Part shown: piece by piece, positions 42,646 through 54,400 of the stretch
Numbering within the stretch: position 1 is the first letter of the stretch
How the letters are laid out: each line of letters begins with the position of its first letter
NCBI RefSeq assembly: GCF_030272615.1
Contig: NC_081406.1
Location: forward strand, 459,880,072 to 459,944,071
DNA: 64,000 nucleotides
Direction of reading: 5' to 3'
Origin: Cryptomeria japonica
Lineage: Eukaryota > Streptophyta > Pinopsida > Cupressales > Cupressaceae
Notes under the pieces: model-generated
Databases searched by the model: none
What the model was told of the DNA's origin: nothing
The model's input: the letters and a program-made list of their open reading frames with translations, nothing else
Position numbers and translations under genes: made by a program

Positions 42646-45600
42646 ATGGCTTCCGCATCTCATACCAGTTCTAGTACATCCATTGAGTCAGAAAGTTTTA
42701 TTCAGAGGAAGTCCAAATATAATGCCTTATCACAAGTTCTGGTTGGAGTCATAGTTGAAGAAGGAATTTCTGATTATATTGATTGGAAAATAGAAGACCT
42801 AGGGTCTTTAGCTATTCACACCCAGTTAGATTTATTTTGCGGCAAGGACAAAAAGATCAAATCGGAGTTTAGTATCCTAGAGAAGAAGAAACTCCATAAT
42901 GCAGTATACTTTCTAGAAGACTTTACAAAGGATCACATTAGGATCATTTTGAGAAGAGTCCATAGTGACAAGATGTGCCTAGAGAAGATGCATGATATCA
43001 TGCCTCAGGCAATTCATGCAGTCACCGGTTTTTGCAACATAGGGGAAATACCAACCCTAAGAACGATAAGCAAAACTGAAATGGCCAAGCTCACCGGTTC
43101 AACAAGTGACTCACGGGGTATGACAGTTAATCCTATCAAGGATGATCTTGTGAAATACACCTGCATGTTGATAGGCTACAGAACGTTTTCAGCCAACAGG
43201 ATTAATTCTGTATCTGCTGCAGCGGTAAATGCCGCTTACCGGATGATTAAAGAGGATGCATCTTTTGACTTATGCATCGATATGCAGAGGCAACTCTTGT
43301 TGAATCTAAAGGTGATCAAACAAGACAATGCACTGAGGTTTAAGTTTGGACAACTACTGATAGGGTTGTTCTTCTATTTCCAAGGCTACTTTCCTAGAGT
43401 AGGAGATGTCTAGTGGTCTCTTGACCAACCGGTAACCAAGTAGATCAAGTAAAGCATACAAGCCATTGGAACTGGTTACCCTGAAGTACTGAACAAATAT
43501 TTTGATGAGTTCAGAAGAAAGATGAGTCAAATGGTAAGGATATCAGGTGATATAGTTAAGAAATATGAAGATGACATCTGTTTCACCATTCAGGTGGACA
43601 AATGTTTAATGGAGGCTGTTGAGCCTAGAATGGAGGAAGTAGAGCCAATGGGCTATGAAGTTATGTATGATATGCTCGAAGGGTATGCCTCAACCCTTAT
43701 TGCCTCACCTCTTGATCCAAAGGCTAAAAGGACCAGAACCTACTTGGAGAGGATTGCACCGGCTGAAGAACCATCAGTTAAGAAAGGAAAAGAACCGGCA
43801 GCAAAGAAAGCCAAAGCAGTGCCTACAACATCGACACTAGCTACCACTGCAACTCCAAGAGTGACCAAGTGGTCACCGACAAAGAAGAAATTGGAGGAGA
43901 CAACGACAAAAGTCTTTGAAAGAAAAAGGAAGATGAAGACAAATGAACTCGACTTTGAAGAGACCAAGTCTAATGAAAAGCCAAAGAAGGCCAGACAGAC
44001 AAAGAAAATGAAGAAGAATGAACCAGCAGCATCCGCACCAGTAAATATTGACATCTCCTCATACAAACCTTTGACACATTTTCAAAGGACAGTTAAGAAT
44101 ATTAGGAGAAAATTGCTTCATGATTTAGTAGATTATTATGATGATTTTAGTGATGAGGAAAAGGAAGAAGTATTACAAGAAATCATCATTTATTTATGTA
44201 AAAATGACCGGTCGCCATCAGAGATTAAATATCAGACACCGGAATCTTTATTTAAAGCATTAGATAATAAATGGCACATTGCCATTGAAAAGGAATAGGA
44301 TATTAGGGAGAAAGTATTTGCACAGTACTTTCCCGACCTCTCAAATTTAGAATTGTTTCATGTGTTGGACCAAAATAAAGGTCTCTTCTTCACAAGGAGA
44401 AGAAGACTCTGGTTGTTGGAGGGGAGAATTGATGATGTTGAAAAAGATACTCATTAGCATATGGATTATGCTATCAACTCTCACAAAGCAAAAATGCCCA
44501 ACCTCCAAGCGGAAAAAGAACCGGCTGTTTCCAAACCAGATGAAGTCTTTGATGAGGAAGGAAACCTGGTTGAAGAACCAATCGACACTATTGATGTTGA
44601 TGCCTTGGATGTAGATGATGTCACTCAGGACATACCTTCTAAGGGAATAGAACAGGGGCAACAAGCTGAACAGGGTGGTGAGCAAGCTAAGGACAAACAG
44701 GAAGTGGCTCAAGAACAGGAAGAGAAGAAGAAGAGGGATGAAGATGAGAAAAAGAGAAAAGAGGAAGAGAAGAGAAAAGAGGAAGAGGAGAAATAAAAAG
44801 ATGAAGAAGAGAAGAAGCAAGAAGAGGAAAGGAAGAAGAAAGAAGAAGAGGATAAGGAAGAGAAGAGGAAGAAAGAAGAGGAAGAAAAGAGGAAGAAGGA
44901 AGAGGAAGAAGAGAAGAAGAAGGAAGAGGAAGAGAATAAGGAAGAGGAAGAAAAGAAGAAGAAGGAAGAGGAAGAAAAGAAGAAGAAGGAAGAGGAAGAG
45001 AAGAAAAAGATGGAAGAAGAAGAAAAGAAGAAGAAGGAAGAAAAAGAGAAAGAAGAGGAAAAGAGGAAAGAAGAAGACAAGGAACAAAAGAAAGAAGGAG
45101 AGAAAAGGAAGAAGGCAGAAGCAGACAAGGCAACAAAAGCAATGGAGAGCACTCAGATGGAGACTCTGAAGGAAACCGGGAGTCAAGCCAAACTAGCTGA
45201 TATCTCCAGTCCTATCGATCTCCAATCTAGAAGTGAGTCAGAGCTTATGCAAAGCATCAAGGTTTCTCAAGAGTGCCTTGAGATTAATCACAGGAAAAAG
45301 GAACAAGACATAATTCAGGCGGCTGTAGACACCCTTACCAGTTTAATCCCTGGTACCAATCTTCCTGACACTGAATCATCACTAGCACAACTCAAACTAC
45401 TATGTACTATACTGGATGATCAAGTGCAGAGCCTGGAAGAAGCAGCTAAGGCAAATGTCAAGAAAGAGCATCAAAAGGCTCTTAACATTGCTCTGGTGAA
45501 AAAGATGAATGAGCTTAGGAATGAACTACTGAAAGACGTAAAGGACATAAGGAATGCCTTGGATGAGGGAAACTTGCTACTAAGCAAAATTTGTCAACCT

Positions 45601-46023
45601 CATCTGTTCTGCGGTGATGTGCTAGCTAAGAAGAAATAGCTTCAAATGAACTTACAGTCCTACTTGGGCACATTTAAGACACCTTATGATTCCTTTGCAA
45701 CATATTGGCAAACCGTTCACTGGTTCCAGATCCAGTCAGCCAAAATAGAGCAAGAGATCAATACACGATCTAAAGATTTGCAGGAACTACAACTGGTTTT
45801 ACTTCCACATCTGTAAATTCTTCAGAAGTGTTATCTGAACCTAGATGCCTTGACAGTCACGCAGGAGCTGAGCATAGTTGATGCCATGGAGGAACAGGTA
45901 TACCAAATGCAAATAGAAAAAGAAGTTGCCACCTCTTTACTTGAGTCCTGGTCTCTATCCATGAAACAATTTTTTCAGGACTATAAATCGGTTTTTGACA
46001 AATATTATTCATTGTTGTCATAA
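42646..46023 (+). pseudogene. ORF2 of the non-autonomous element (1125 codons, nonsense only)
   Basis: ATG 42646 in the ideal plant context AACAATGGC opens one frame that runs 3378 bp to TAA 46021. Stops at 43411, 43441, 43450, 44296, 44455, 44794, 45637 and 45814 interrupt it; I find no frameshift. The N-terminal half (to about 43680) is globular and helical, with no domain I recognise. Then follow a Lys/Ala/Pro-rich basic part (43690-44040), a compact helical segment (44040-44290, SYKPLTHFQRTVKNIRRKLL), an acidic linker, a Lys/Glu single-helix region (44689-45130) and a helical C-terminus ending KSVFDKYYSLLS. No signal peptide, membrane span or enzyme motif. The position resembles the extra ORF of Sirevirus or gypsy elements. 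Confidence 0.75.
44689..45130 (+). repeat. Lys/Glu codon repeat (GAAGAG/AAGAAG) in ORF2
   Basis: About 147 codons are nearly all Glu, Lys or Arg in blocks of three or four (EEEKKKK pattern), which suggests a stable single alpha helix or coiled coil. The DNA is an almost pure purine tract of about 440 bp on the plus strand. It produces long spurious Phe/Leu/Ser-rich ORFs on the other strand. Confidence 0.8.
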
Positions 46024-46389
46024 ACTTTTTATTTATATCAAATGGAAACAGGGTTGTTCAATGGTACTTTGTCATTGTTGGCAAAGGGGGAGAAGTATAT
46101 GTTTTTGGTTTTAAAATTTTGATCTTCTGATATAGGGGGAGAAGTACTCTATCTATTTTGAAGACGAATAGCGAGAAGCATCTATTTTCAAAATTTTGAT
46201 ATATGATATATGCTCTGATGTCTCATTGATTATGCTCTGTATGCAAAATTGCTATACATTGTGTTGATTAAGGGATAGCGTATATGCTTAGGGGGAGTAA
46301 TTTTGTTTATGGCAAGTTTTTGTTGAAAAACACTTAGATGTCAAAATTTTATTTTCCTAAGTGTTGCCATCAATGCCAAAGGGGGAGAT
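46024..46389 (+). promoter_or_regulatory. Purine tract cluster before the 3' LTR of the Gag-only element
   Basis: GGGGGAG runs occur near 46085, 46134, 46291 and 46381, the last (CCAAAGGGGGAGA, 46376-46388) next to the LTR. The arrangement parallels the copia array. Confidence 0.65.
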
Positions 46390-47571
46390 TGTTGGCATTT
46401 TTGATGTTTATGTTGTGATTGTCATTGATGGACACACACTTGTATTAAGATCCCCTTTGTATGTATGAGCTAGAGCTCAACTAGTATTTGTTTCAACCGG
46501 TATGTTGTATTCTACTCTTTAGACTAATGATTTTGTAGAATGTGTTTCCCGGTTTGAAGTGACATGATGACCCCAAGTGGTTCATATATCTCAACTAGTA
46601 CAAGGGAGAAAAGTGACACAACACATTCTTACCATTCTTCATTTTTGTCAAACCGACAACCGATATTTTGTATGAATAGGTAATACTCTGTGATAAGTTA
46701 CCAATCCACATTTTGTGATGAGTTACCAACCCACTGATTGATTGACGGTGCCGACACACTGATGGTGCTTTTTGTGTCATGTTACTGAGTATGTCTAGAT
46801 TCATTGAACCTAGGAAATTGTAATGTAATCCTATTGGACTGACATGAAATCAGATTCCTTTAAAAGGACATCATGCATAGGGTTTTGAGTTGTTGAAACT
46901 ATTGCTGAAAGGGTTTATGTTGTGGCTAGGGTTTACGGTGATTGTTGAGTTGTTGTAAGAGCGATCTTATCTGAGAAGATCGAGTTGTAAATAGAAAGAG
47001 ATAGAGAAGACTGAAGTAATGCTGGAGTGCATTAGCAGTGAACTATACTGGATCTAATGAAGCAGTTTGTGCTATAAGATAGATCAAACAATTGTTGATT
47101 TCTCACATCTTTAACAAGTCTGTAGCCCTTAACCGGGTAGGCCTCAAAGCCTTTGTAAAATCCTCTAACAAGGTGGTTCACTTCTATGAATCTAAAATCC
47201 TCTAACAAAGTAGTCTTTAATCGGACTTATCTCCTAACAGAGATTGAGATTCCTAACAGGATCTGTTCTGGTGAAGAACATTGTAAGACCTTAACCGGTC
47301 TGACCTTAACTGGTCTAGTTTCTATTCTGCAGATAGTGACTTGTGAGTTCCATCTCACTGTGGTTTATCCCAGTTGGGTTTCCATGTCAAATATCTTGTG
47401 TTATGGCTGTATTTCTTTTGTGGGTGAATGCTTTATTTACATTTTGGTTTGCATGTGTGATAACCGGTCTATCTGTTAGACTGTTTTACCGATTTATCTT
47501 TAGAATGTGTAAGTGTTTAAGGACAGATATTTTTGGCATACTAATTCACCCCCCCCTCTTAGTATTCATCA
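46390..47571 (+). repeat. Gag-only element 3' LTR (1182 bp)
   Basis: It begins TGTTGGCATTTTTGATG and ends TAGTATTCATCA. It carries an extra ACTGGT/ACCGGT-containing segment near 47291-47315 that is single in the 5' LTR. Confidence 0.92.
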
Positions 47572-48010
47572 ACTATCATTATATCCCAAGCCACATTTCG
47601 TGCCCTCATTTCTAGTCCTAGATCCTAGAACACTCATCTCAATGCCTTCCTATCTCCCTCTCGATCATACGAAACCAACTCCCCATCGATCGGTATCCGT
47701 AGTATCTTATACATATCCTCTAAAGTGATTGTCATCTCACCCATCGGAAAATGAAACATGCATGTCTCTGAGTGCCATCTCTCGGTTAATGTAGTCAACA
47801 AACCCATGTTTGCTTGAAACTTGGGCATATACATAATATATTGCAATCTCATGGTCTCAACTACGACTCTATCCTCCTTTGTCAACTTTGGTCATAATCC
47901 CTGAGTCAAAGGATATCTCTCCCATGACTCGAGCATCGGTAGGTCCTCTTGCAGCCAATCAAATCAACTATGTCAATCCTAGTAGTACTCCCTGTTCATC
48001 ACAAAGTGCT
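47572..48010 (-). pseudogene. Antisense PMD ORF, N-terminal part
   Basis: On the minus strand the frame shows LESWERYPLTQGL and then the PMD signature: LTERWHSETCMFHFPMGEM, ITLEDMYKILRIPIDGELV (about 47780-47670). The open part is 47634-47885, with stops on both sides (TGA near 47634, stops upstream near 47890 and 47980). It continues in 39723-38480 once the Gag-only element and one target-site copy are ignored. The start is not clear; the last plausible Met upstream is near 48000. Confidence 0.8.
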
Positions 48011-48480
48011 GCTTTTTTATCCTAGTGCTTATATTTATCATACGGAACTCTATCCTAGTAGTACTCCCAGTTCATCACAAAGTGTTGCTTTTATCTTATC
48101 TTTTAGGGTGCCTACTTGAGTGCATCCTCTTGAGTATCTTATCCAATTGAAAATGTATGTTTTATCATAGAATTGTCAATTTCAGCCCAATCCAATTGAC
48201 AACATATGTTTTATCACATAATTTTCAATTTATTTGGTACACCCTATTCATCACAAAGTGCCTCGCTCTATCCTATCGTAGGGCCTCTTCTTGAGTGTAT
48301 CTTCTTGAGTAGTTTCCTGATTGACAACATATGCTCTATCACACAATTTTCAATCCTAGCCCTATCTACTATCCTAGTCTTCCCTAGAGGACCTATTTAA
48401 GTGTATCCTCTAAGCAGCTTATCCAATCGACAATGTATGTTTATCACATAACTGTCGATTCGACCTTGAAGGTGTAAACA
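47975..48480. repeat. Degenerate tandem repeats of about 120 bp
   Basis: GTTCATCACAAAGTGCTGC-like words recur at about 47994, 48070 and 48246, and ATCCAATTGACAACATATG-like words at about 48139, 48190, 48322 and 48422. Together they describe three to four decayed units. Confidence 0.5.
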
Positions 48481-49188
48481 TGCTTTAAACTTACACAAAT
48501 GTGTCTTGCTTGCACATACACACCTGAAACACACAGACGTGTCTCTATCTTTCATAAGCGCACCTTCTCAATATAGACATGGTCGCATGTGGCACAAACA
48601 CCTTTGAAATCATAGACGTATTTAAACTAGACATAGACATGCCTATCCTTCCCAGATGCGCTTGGCAACAACACAAACACACCTTAACTTTTTTTTCCCT
48701 CCACTTGGTATTTTATATCCCTACCTAACCTGCATTTATGATAACAATTAATATACCAACATAAAAAGAGCTTTTGTGGTGCTCACCATCTCTCTTGCAT
48801 ATGTTGGTCTCTGATATCGGTGAACATCGTCAAATCAATGTACAAATGTCATCACTGCTGACTTCTCTCTGCTCTCTTTGCACTCTGATCTCTTAGGTGT
48901 GTGGATGACAATGAGGATGTTTTCTCTCGTGGTCTATCTTATAGACTACCCTATCCCTAGTCTCCCGAGTCAGTCTTCTTTATCCCGTGACTTTCTCACT
49001 CTATCCTATCTTGTCAGTACTTTCTAGCCTTTCTTTCTTATCGAGAGATTGTCTGCGATCTTTTCAAACATTTTCATGCAATCTCTCGAGGGGGAATATC
49101 ATTTCCATAATGGGGCAACTTTGTATAAGTTTATCTTATCTTCTTTGAGTCAACACAACAAGCTACATTGTCTCAAAGAGAGGCAAGA
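48481..49188. other. Non-coding DNA before a gypsy LTR
   Basis: 48480-48700 has loosely repeated AGACGTGTC/ACACACCT words. The rest is pyrimidine-rich. The final CAAAGAGAGGCAAGA (49174-49188) looks like a polypurine tract for the LTR that follows. Confidence 0.45.
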
Positions 49189-50200
49189 TGTAGATACCTA
49201 AAATTATCTTGTTTAATTAAATAAATATTTTTTATTTATTTAAGTATTTAAGCCTAATTCTTCTATTAATTAAATAAATCGTTAATTAATTAATTAATTC
49301 ATTAATCCTCTTCTAAGTATTTCCTCATTTAAATAAATACTTTTATTTATTTAAATTGTCGTTTTCCCAAATTAAATAAATACTTATTTATCTAATCGAT
49401 CCCATTTCCTCTACTAGTTAAATAAATCTTTATTTATTTAATTAATTCATTATCCTTTTCTACCCATGACAGATGTCATTCATCTCTTAATTCCTACACC
49501 ACCTACCCCCTTTATCATTTTATTATTTCCTCTACCTACCCTCTAATCCTAGCCGACCATTTATCTTTACACCTCTTAATCTTATCTCTCCATTTCTTAT
49601 AGCGTCTTCTATATAAGAGGATGCTTCTTTCATCATGAACCCTAATCATTTGAATTAACTAATGAGCATTCTAATCGATCTTATGCAATCAAGCCTTTTT
49701 TCTATCAAACTATCAACCACATTTTCATTCTTTGTTGAGCTCTTAAGAACACCTAAAACCTGAGAGAAAATATATCAACCAAGATCAATGGAGATAGGAA
49801 GAATGAAGATTCAAACTCTAGTTGACAGGTGATGGTATAATCTTTTTGATTTTGTTGATTTGCATTGTTTCAGGTAATCTTCATATGTTATGGTGAATCT
49901 TTGTTATTGTTAGGCTAGGGTTTTGTGGTTGAATTCATTTAGTCTTTCAATATTGTTGTTCCATTATCAACTTTTCACCATACACAGATAGAATTAAGGT
50001 TGACAACAAATATTAAGAAGGTTTGAAGAACATTATCAAATGGTTTTCTAAGATTTGCAAATTTCCTATTCCCTTAATGTTTGAATGATAAAATTTGATG
50101 TTGTAGACATTTGATTGGAACTATATTTATATTCTTTGTTGTCATTTCCTTTTTTAAAAAATATTATTGTTGACATTTTGAAGGGTTCGAGGAACTAGGT
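49189..50200 (+). repeat. Gypsy-type LTR, plus strand (right end uncertain)
   Basis: TGTAGATACCTAAAATTA after a purine tract resembles the minus-strand LTR start at 55870 (TGTAGACACTTAAAAATA). TTAATTAAATAAATA-rich DNA follows, then the TATA box CTATATAAGAGG at 49609-49620. I cannot place the right end; about 50200 is an estimate. Confidence 0.55.
49609..49620 (+). promoter_or_regulatory. TATA box in the gypsy-type LTR
   Basis: CTATATAAGAGG, about 420 bp from the LTR start, followed by a leader-like stretch. It is a conventional plant core promoter. Confidence 0.5.
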
Positions 50201-52302
50201 GAGGCCCCACAATTCCAATCATTAGATTCAAAGAGTTAAAGTTCAATTATTTTTACATGAACACACAAATTATACCACATGAATATTTGAAGCTAATTTC
50301 ATAGTTATTAGTAGACTCACTATGTCTCTAGGATCATTTAGTTAAATTAGTTAGTTGTTTATAGGCCCATATTGATACATAAGTGTTGTATGAGAGTGAA
50401 GGCTAACTTGCCAATATAACGGATATAAATAGGAGCTAAAGATTAGAATTATTCAAGGGCATAGTCCTTAGAGTTCATGGGAATAATTTAGGTAATATTT
50501 TTTGTTGAAGAACAAGTTGAGGCATGAATCTCAAAAATCATGGCAAATGCATAACACAATTGAGAAAAAAAGTGAAGCACCCATTAAAACTGAGTATGAA
50601 TGCCAGTTATCCCAAAATAATTAGAGGATGTGGAAAAGCCAGAGTATTTCCAACTATAACTAATCCCCTTCCCTTATGATCTGATTCTGATGGGTGTCAA
50701 TGCGCTCAATATCGCTGCTTCAAATACCTTGCAACCAATTTCTTGTATTATGCCATCATATGCATTCACCAGACTTTTAAGTGGAAAAAGTTTGGATTTG
50801 AAATTAACATGAATTGAATAGGAATGGCCATTGCCCATAGTTACCACATATAAATAGTGTGTGATGTTTAAGACATGCCTCCAATGCCTTCAATCATTTT
50901 TGCTAATTTTAACCAAAAGAAATTGGCAGGGGTAAAATTCCTCCCTTCACAGGGCATTATGTTTTGAAGACAATGGATTGTGATGGTGGAGGTGAAGGGT
51001 GGTGCAACTACTGTTAATATTATTGTCAATCCTTTGAGAAACTAGGGCCTCAAAATGTCTGTTCAAGTCATTGATATGTTTTGGACACATTTTACATTCC
51101 ACTCTCTTAACCTTACGCTACCAAAAACATACTTAAATTAATTGAATTAAACATTATGTGTACAATGATTTTGATAACATTCAAATGTTCATCATCAAGC
51201 ACTATATATCTCACAGGGCGTATGTAGAACATTCTTAACATTGGAGTTGTTGAAAGTAAGTGAATCACTTAGATTTATTATATATTGAAAATTTTAATAT
51301 TTATAATTTATGTTTCATTTTACTAATTTTTTTAAAAAATTACTTTTGATGTTTTCTTATTTCAAAATTTAAGAATCTTTATTTTTTAGTTTATTAATTT
51401 TGATTTCCATTGAATAGGCTGCCAAGGCTTATTTTTCCTCCAACATAATTACCGTCAAATGATTTATGAAGGTTGAAGAGACATTATTTAAAATGGTTAT
51501 AGCTAAAATAGGTCCATATTGAGATAATCTATCACTACAAGTAGATGATACTCGGTGCCCGAATATTTCCTTAGTTTCACCTAGCTCATATTGAGTATGA
51601 TTTGTTAAGAAGACATGGATTGGCCTTGTTTGCTAGATATATTTGATTGCACCAACTCAATGATTGAGAAAAAAGCCATCAAAAGTGCAAAATAGAAGAA
51701 TCTTGAAGACGTCAACCAAAGGTACAAGATAGTGCTTCATAGACCCTATTGACTTGACATGTGGGATATAATGGGACTTGAATTGATGGATTTTGTACAC
51801 TTCAATGACTATTGTATTGATGTGCTCCATAACAAGTTCAAGGTTGATGCTCATTGGTGGTGGCACTTCCATGTCCAAACAGTCAACACCTATAAGCTTT
51901 TGAGATCAAAATTTTATTGCAAGTTCATTCTATGATATTTTTGTTTACAACTTGAGAATTTAAAATTCTGAATTTACAACTCCAATATTCTAATTTAGTT
52001 TTAATAAATAGCTAGTTCATTTGCATCAAAGAGGAACTGGAGCGCATGCTCATTCAACCACTTAGTAAAGTGTAATAGAGTGTACTTATAAATGGTAAAG
52101 GACTTAGTGTATCTGCATTCCAACTTGTGTCTATTGTCACACAAAGTAACTAAAAGGAAGGGGACAAAGAAGTGGGATATTGAGGCAAGGCATATCACCT
52201 TGGATGCTACCTTTTAACACCTTGTTGCATTTATCATCTAGTGAGCATAAGAGTGATACTATGAGTGCAAGTGCTAGCACCAATGATTGTGGTTATTCTA
52301 AT
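50201..52302. other. No recognisable feature
   Basis: AT-rich DNA with only short ORFs (for example 51657-51878 and 52001-52198 on the minus strand) that match nothing I know. It is probably decayed transposon sequence. Confidence 0.4.
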
Positions 52303-54400
52303 TGTAGGCGCTAAAAATTGATATCACCTGCAATTCTCCATTTTTAACCTAATCACATGTATAATCTTCATTATTTGCACAAACCTATCCTATTGCCCCC
52401 TTTACATTTCCTATCCAAATAATTTCATTTCCTTCCCATTTTAGGTTTGCGGTTTTATTTTACCCTTAAATTCAACCCCCTTGCGTTAGATCTTCCCCTT
52501 GTCACTTTTGCAATGTCATTTTGCCTAATTTTGTCCCAATTAGGGTTTTTTGCTCCTCATTCAGCTAGTGATAACTTTAAGAAACCCCCTCTCAAAAAAA
52601 TGTATAACATCTTGACGAATATTTAATTTTATTTCTAGAAAATAATATTTTTATTGGCGAATCTTTTGTGTTTTTAAAGAAAATAATTAATTTTACTGGC
52701 AATTTTTTTTTATATCAAATTTTATTAGTAGAAAATATTGGTGAATCTTAAAAAATAATAAGAGTATGCATTGATTAATATTGCAAATCTTTTCATTTAA
52801 AAAAATATTTTTTTATAGAAAAGTAAAGGCCTGAAGGTGGAAATCATTAATGAGTTTAAGGGGTAGACACTACATTATTTAGTTTCTACCATTAATTTAA
52901 AATAATGTAATAGCCCTCTTTGCATTTCATGAGATAAAATGTACCAACAATTTGTAATACTCATGGGGCAAAAAATTCTTTTTAGACCATTGATTTTCAT
53001 TGATGTCAACAATTCAAAAATAATTTCAATACCAACAAGCATTACAACTTGTAAGTACAATTTACCTCATGGAATACAATGAAGGTCATTATATTATATT
53101 TTAAATGAATTGTGGCAACTAAAGATTGTTGATATAATCCTAAAGTAACTAATAATTATGATATATTATTGGAGAATTAATTTAGATTTCTGCAACAAAT
53201 TATAAAATATTGGCGAATCTGATCCAATCATGTATTGAATATTTTGGCGAATCTTTGAGTTAAATTTTATTTTCTTTGGCGATTTAAATAACGCTGAAAT
53301 AAAAATTTGTAAAAATGTGGTGATTCAGGTCTCCTTAAAAGTAAAACCTATTAGCCAAATTTTGATTTCCAAATTTAAAAAAATAGCCAATTAGCTAATA
53401 TTAGCCACTAAAAAAATCATTCCTCATTCGGTCCTCCCATTTTGCCTTTTCCATTTCATGTCCAGATCCTTCCATTTTCTTCCCATTTCAAGTTTGACAT
53501 TTCATTTATCCCCAACTTGTCACCTTTGCGTCAGATCATTACCCTCCCGATCTAGTGATGTTAATTTTTGACCTATATTGCCTCTCGCTTTCCATTTTTA
53601 GTCATGTTGGCTTCATTTCTTCCCTATTATTGTTTTGAGGTTCCATTTTGACCTCTTCTTTAACCCCATAGTGTCACATTCATTCCTTCTCTGTCCGATG
53701 ACCCGCTTTGACCCAATTTACCTATTATTGCTTGGTTTTATCCAGTATGACCTAATTTTCCAATCTTTGCTCAAATCTTTCCATTTTTTGTCTGAAACTT
53801 CCCAATTCTTTCCAAATTCAACTATTTTGACCAAAATTGACTTAATTTTACCTAATTAAGGTCTTTGAGCATCAGGTTGACTAAATGCCCTTTTAGGTTT
53901 AATTAATTCTTTAATTAATTAAGCCTCTTCTTACTAATTCTTCTTCTTTAAATCTTTCATCATTTAATCAAACATCTCCCTTTTTAATAATAACTAAATA
54001 ATATTAAATAATTTAATTAATTTTGATTCATCGCCTTTATTAAATGATTTTAATTATTTAATTAAAAAATTTCATTTCTAATGCCTTATAGTTGAATAAT
54101 TTATTTGAATTAGTCAATTAGCTAAGTATGTCATCAAAATTAAATAAATATCTTTATTTATTTAATTTTCCAATTATATTCTCATACGAGGATAATATCT
54201 TCTTTTTTAATTATTACTTGCAAAATATCCTCATAATTTTTTAAAATGGTGATATCATCTTGGATATTTATGAGATTTCTCTTTGATTTTTGAAAATTGT
54301 GTTTTTTGGAAATATGTCATTATATCTTCTTTTTATTTTTTCAAAAATGAGGTATGTGTTGGGACTTCAAAATATTGGTCAAATTTTGAAGACCCAGGTT
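52303..54400 (+). other. AT-rich, LTR-like DNA
   Basis: TGTAGGCGCTAAAAATTG at 52303 is similar to the two gypsy LTR starts in this window, but no clear purine tract precedes it. 53870-54190 has the TTAATTAATT/TTAAATAAATA composition of those LTRs. It is interrupted by the insertion-like segment 52563-53421. Identity as an LTR is tentative. Confidence 0.35.
52563..53421. mobile_element. Possible MITE-like insertion with 8-bp flanking repeats
   Basis: CCTCATTC occurs directly on both sides (52555-52562 and 53422-53429), and the outside sequences read well if joined. The 859-bp interior is very AT-rich and carries TTGGCGAATCT-like words at about 52655, 52737, 53212, 53254 and 53277. An 8-bp duplication would fit the hAT group, but I see no clear terminal inverted repeat. 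Confidence 0.3.

Larger units (their letters stand above)
39724..47571 (+). mobile_element. Non-autonomous copia-like element: Gag plus long second ORF, no pol
   Basis: Two LTRs (1149 and 1182 bp), a tRNA-Met-type primer-binding site and a purine tract define a 7.85-kb element. The 5.5-kb interior has a coiled-coil Gag with four zinc knuckles and a 1125-codon ORF, but no protease, integrase, RT or RNase H remnant. LTR ends (TGTTGGC...), purine-tract clusters and the TGGTTTTTCCC block are like the copia array, so an autonomous copia relative probably mobilised it. Gag-only plant LTR elements have been called TR-GAG. Confidence 0.85.

Noticed and set aside
44347-45186. Minus-strand ORF of 279 codons rich in Phe and Leu, like a membrane protein
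   Set aside because: It is the exact complement of the Lys/Glu codon repeat of ORF2; GAAGAG and AAGAAG read backwards give Leu, Phe and Ser. The same holds for the Leu/Ser-rich frames at 44687-45142 and 44709-45152 and for the Arg/Lys-rich plus frame at 44675-45169.
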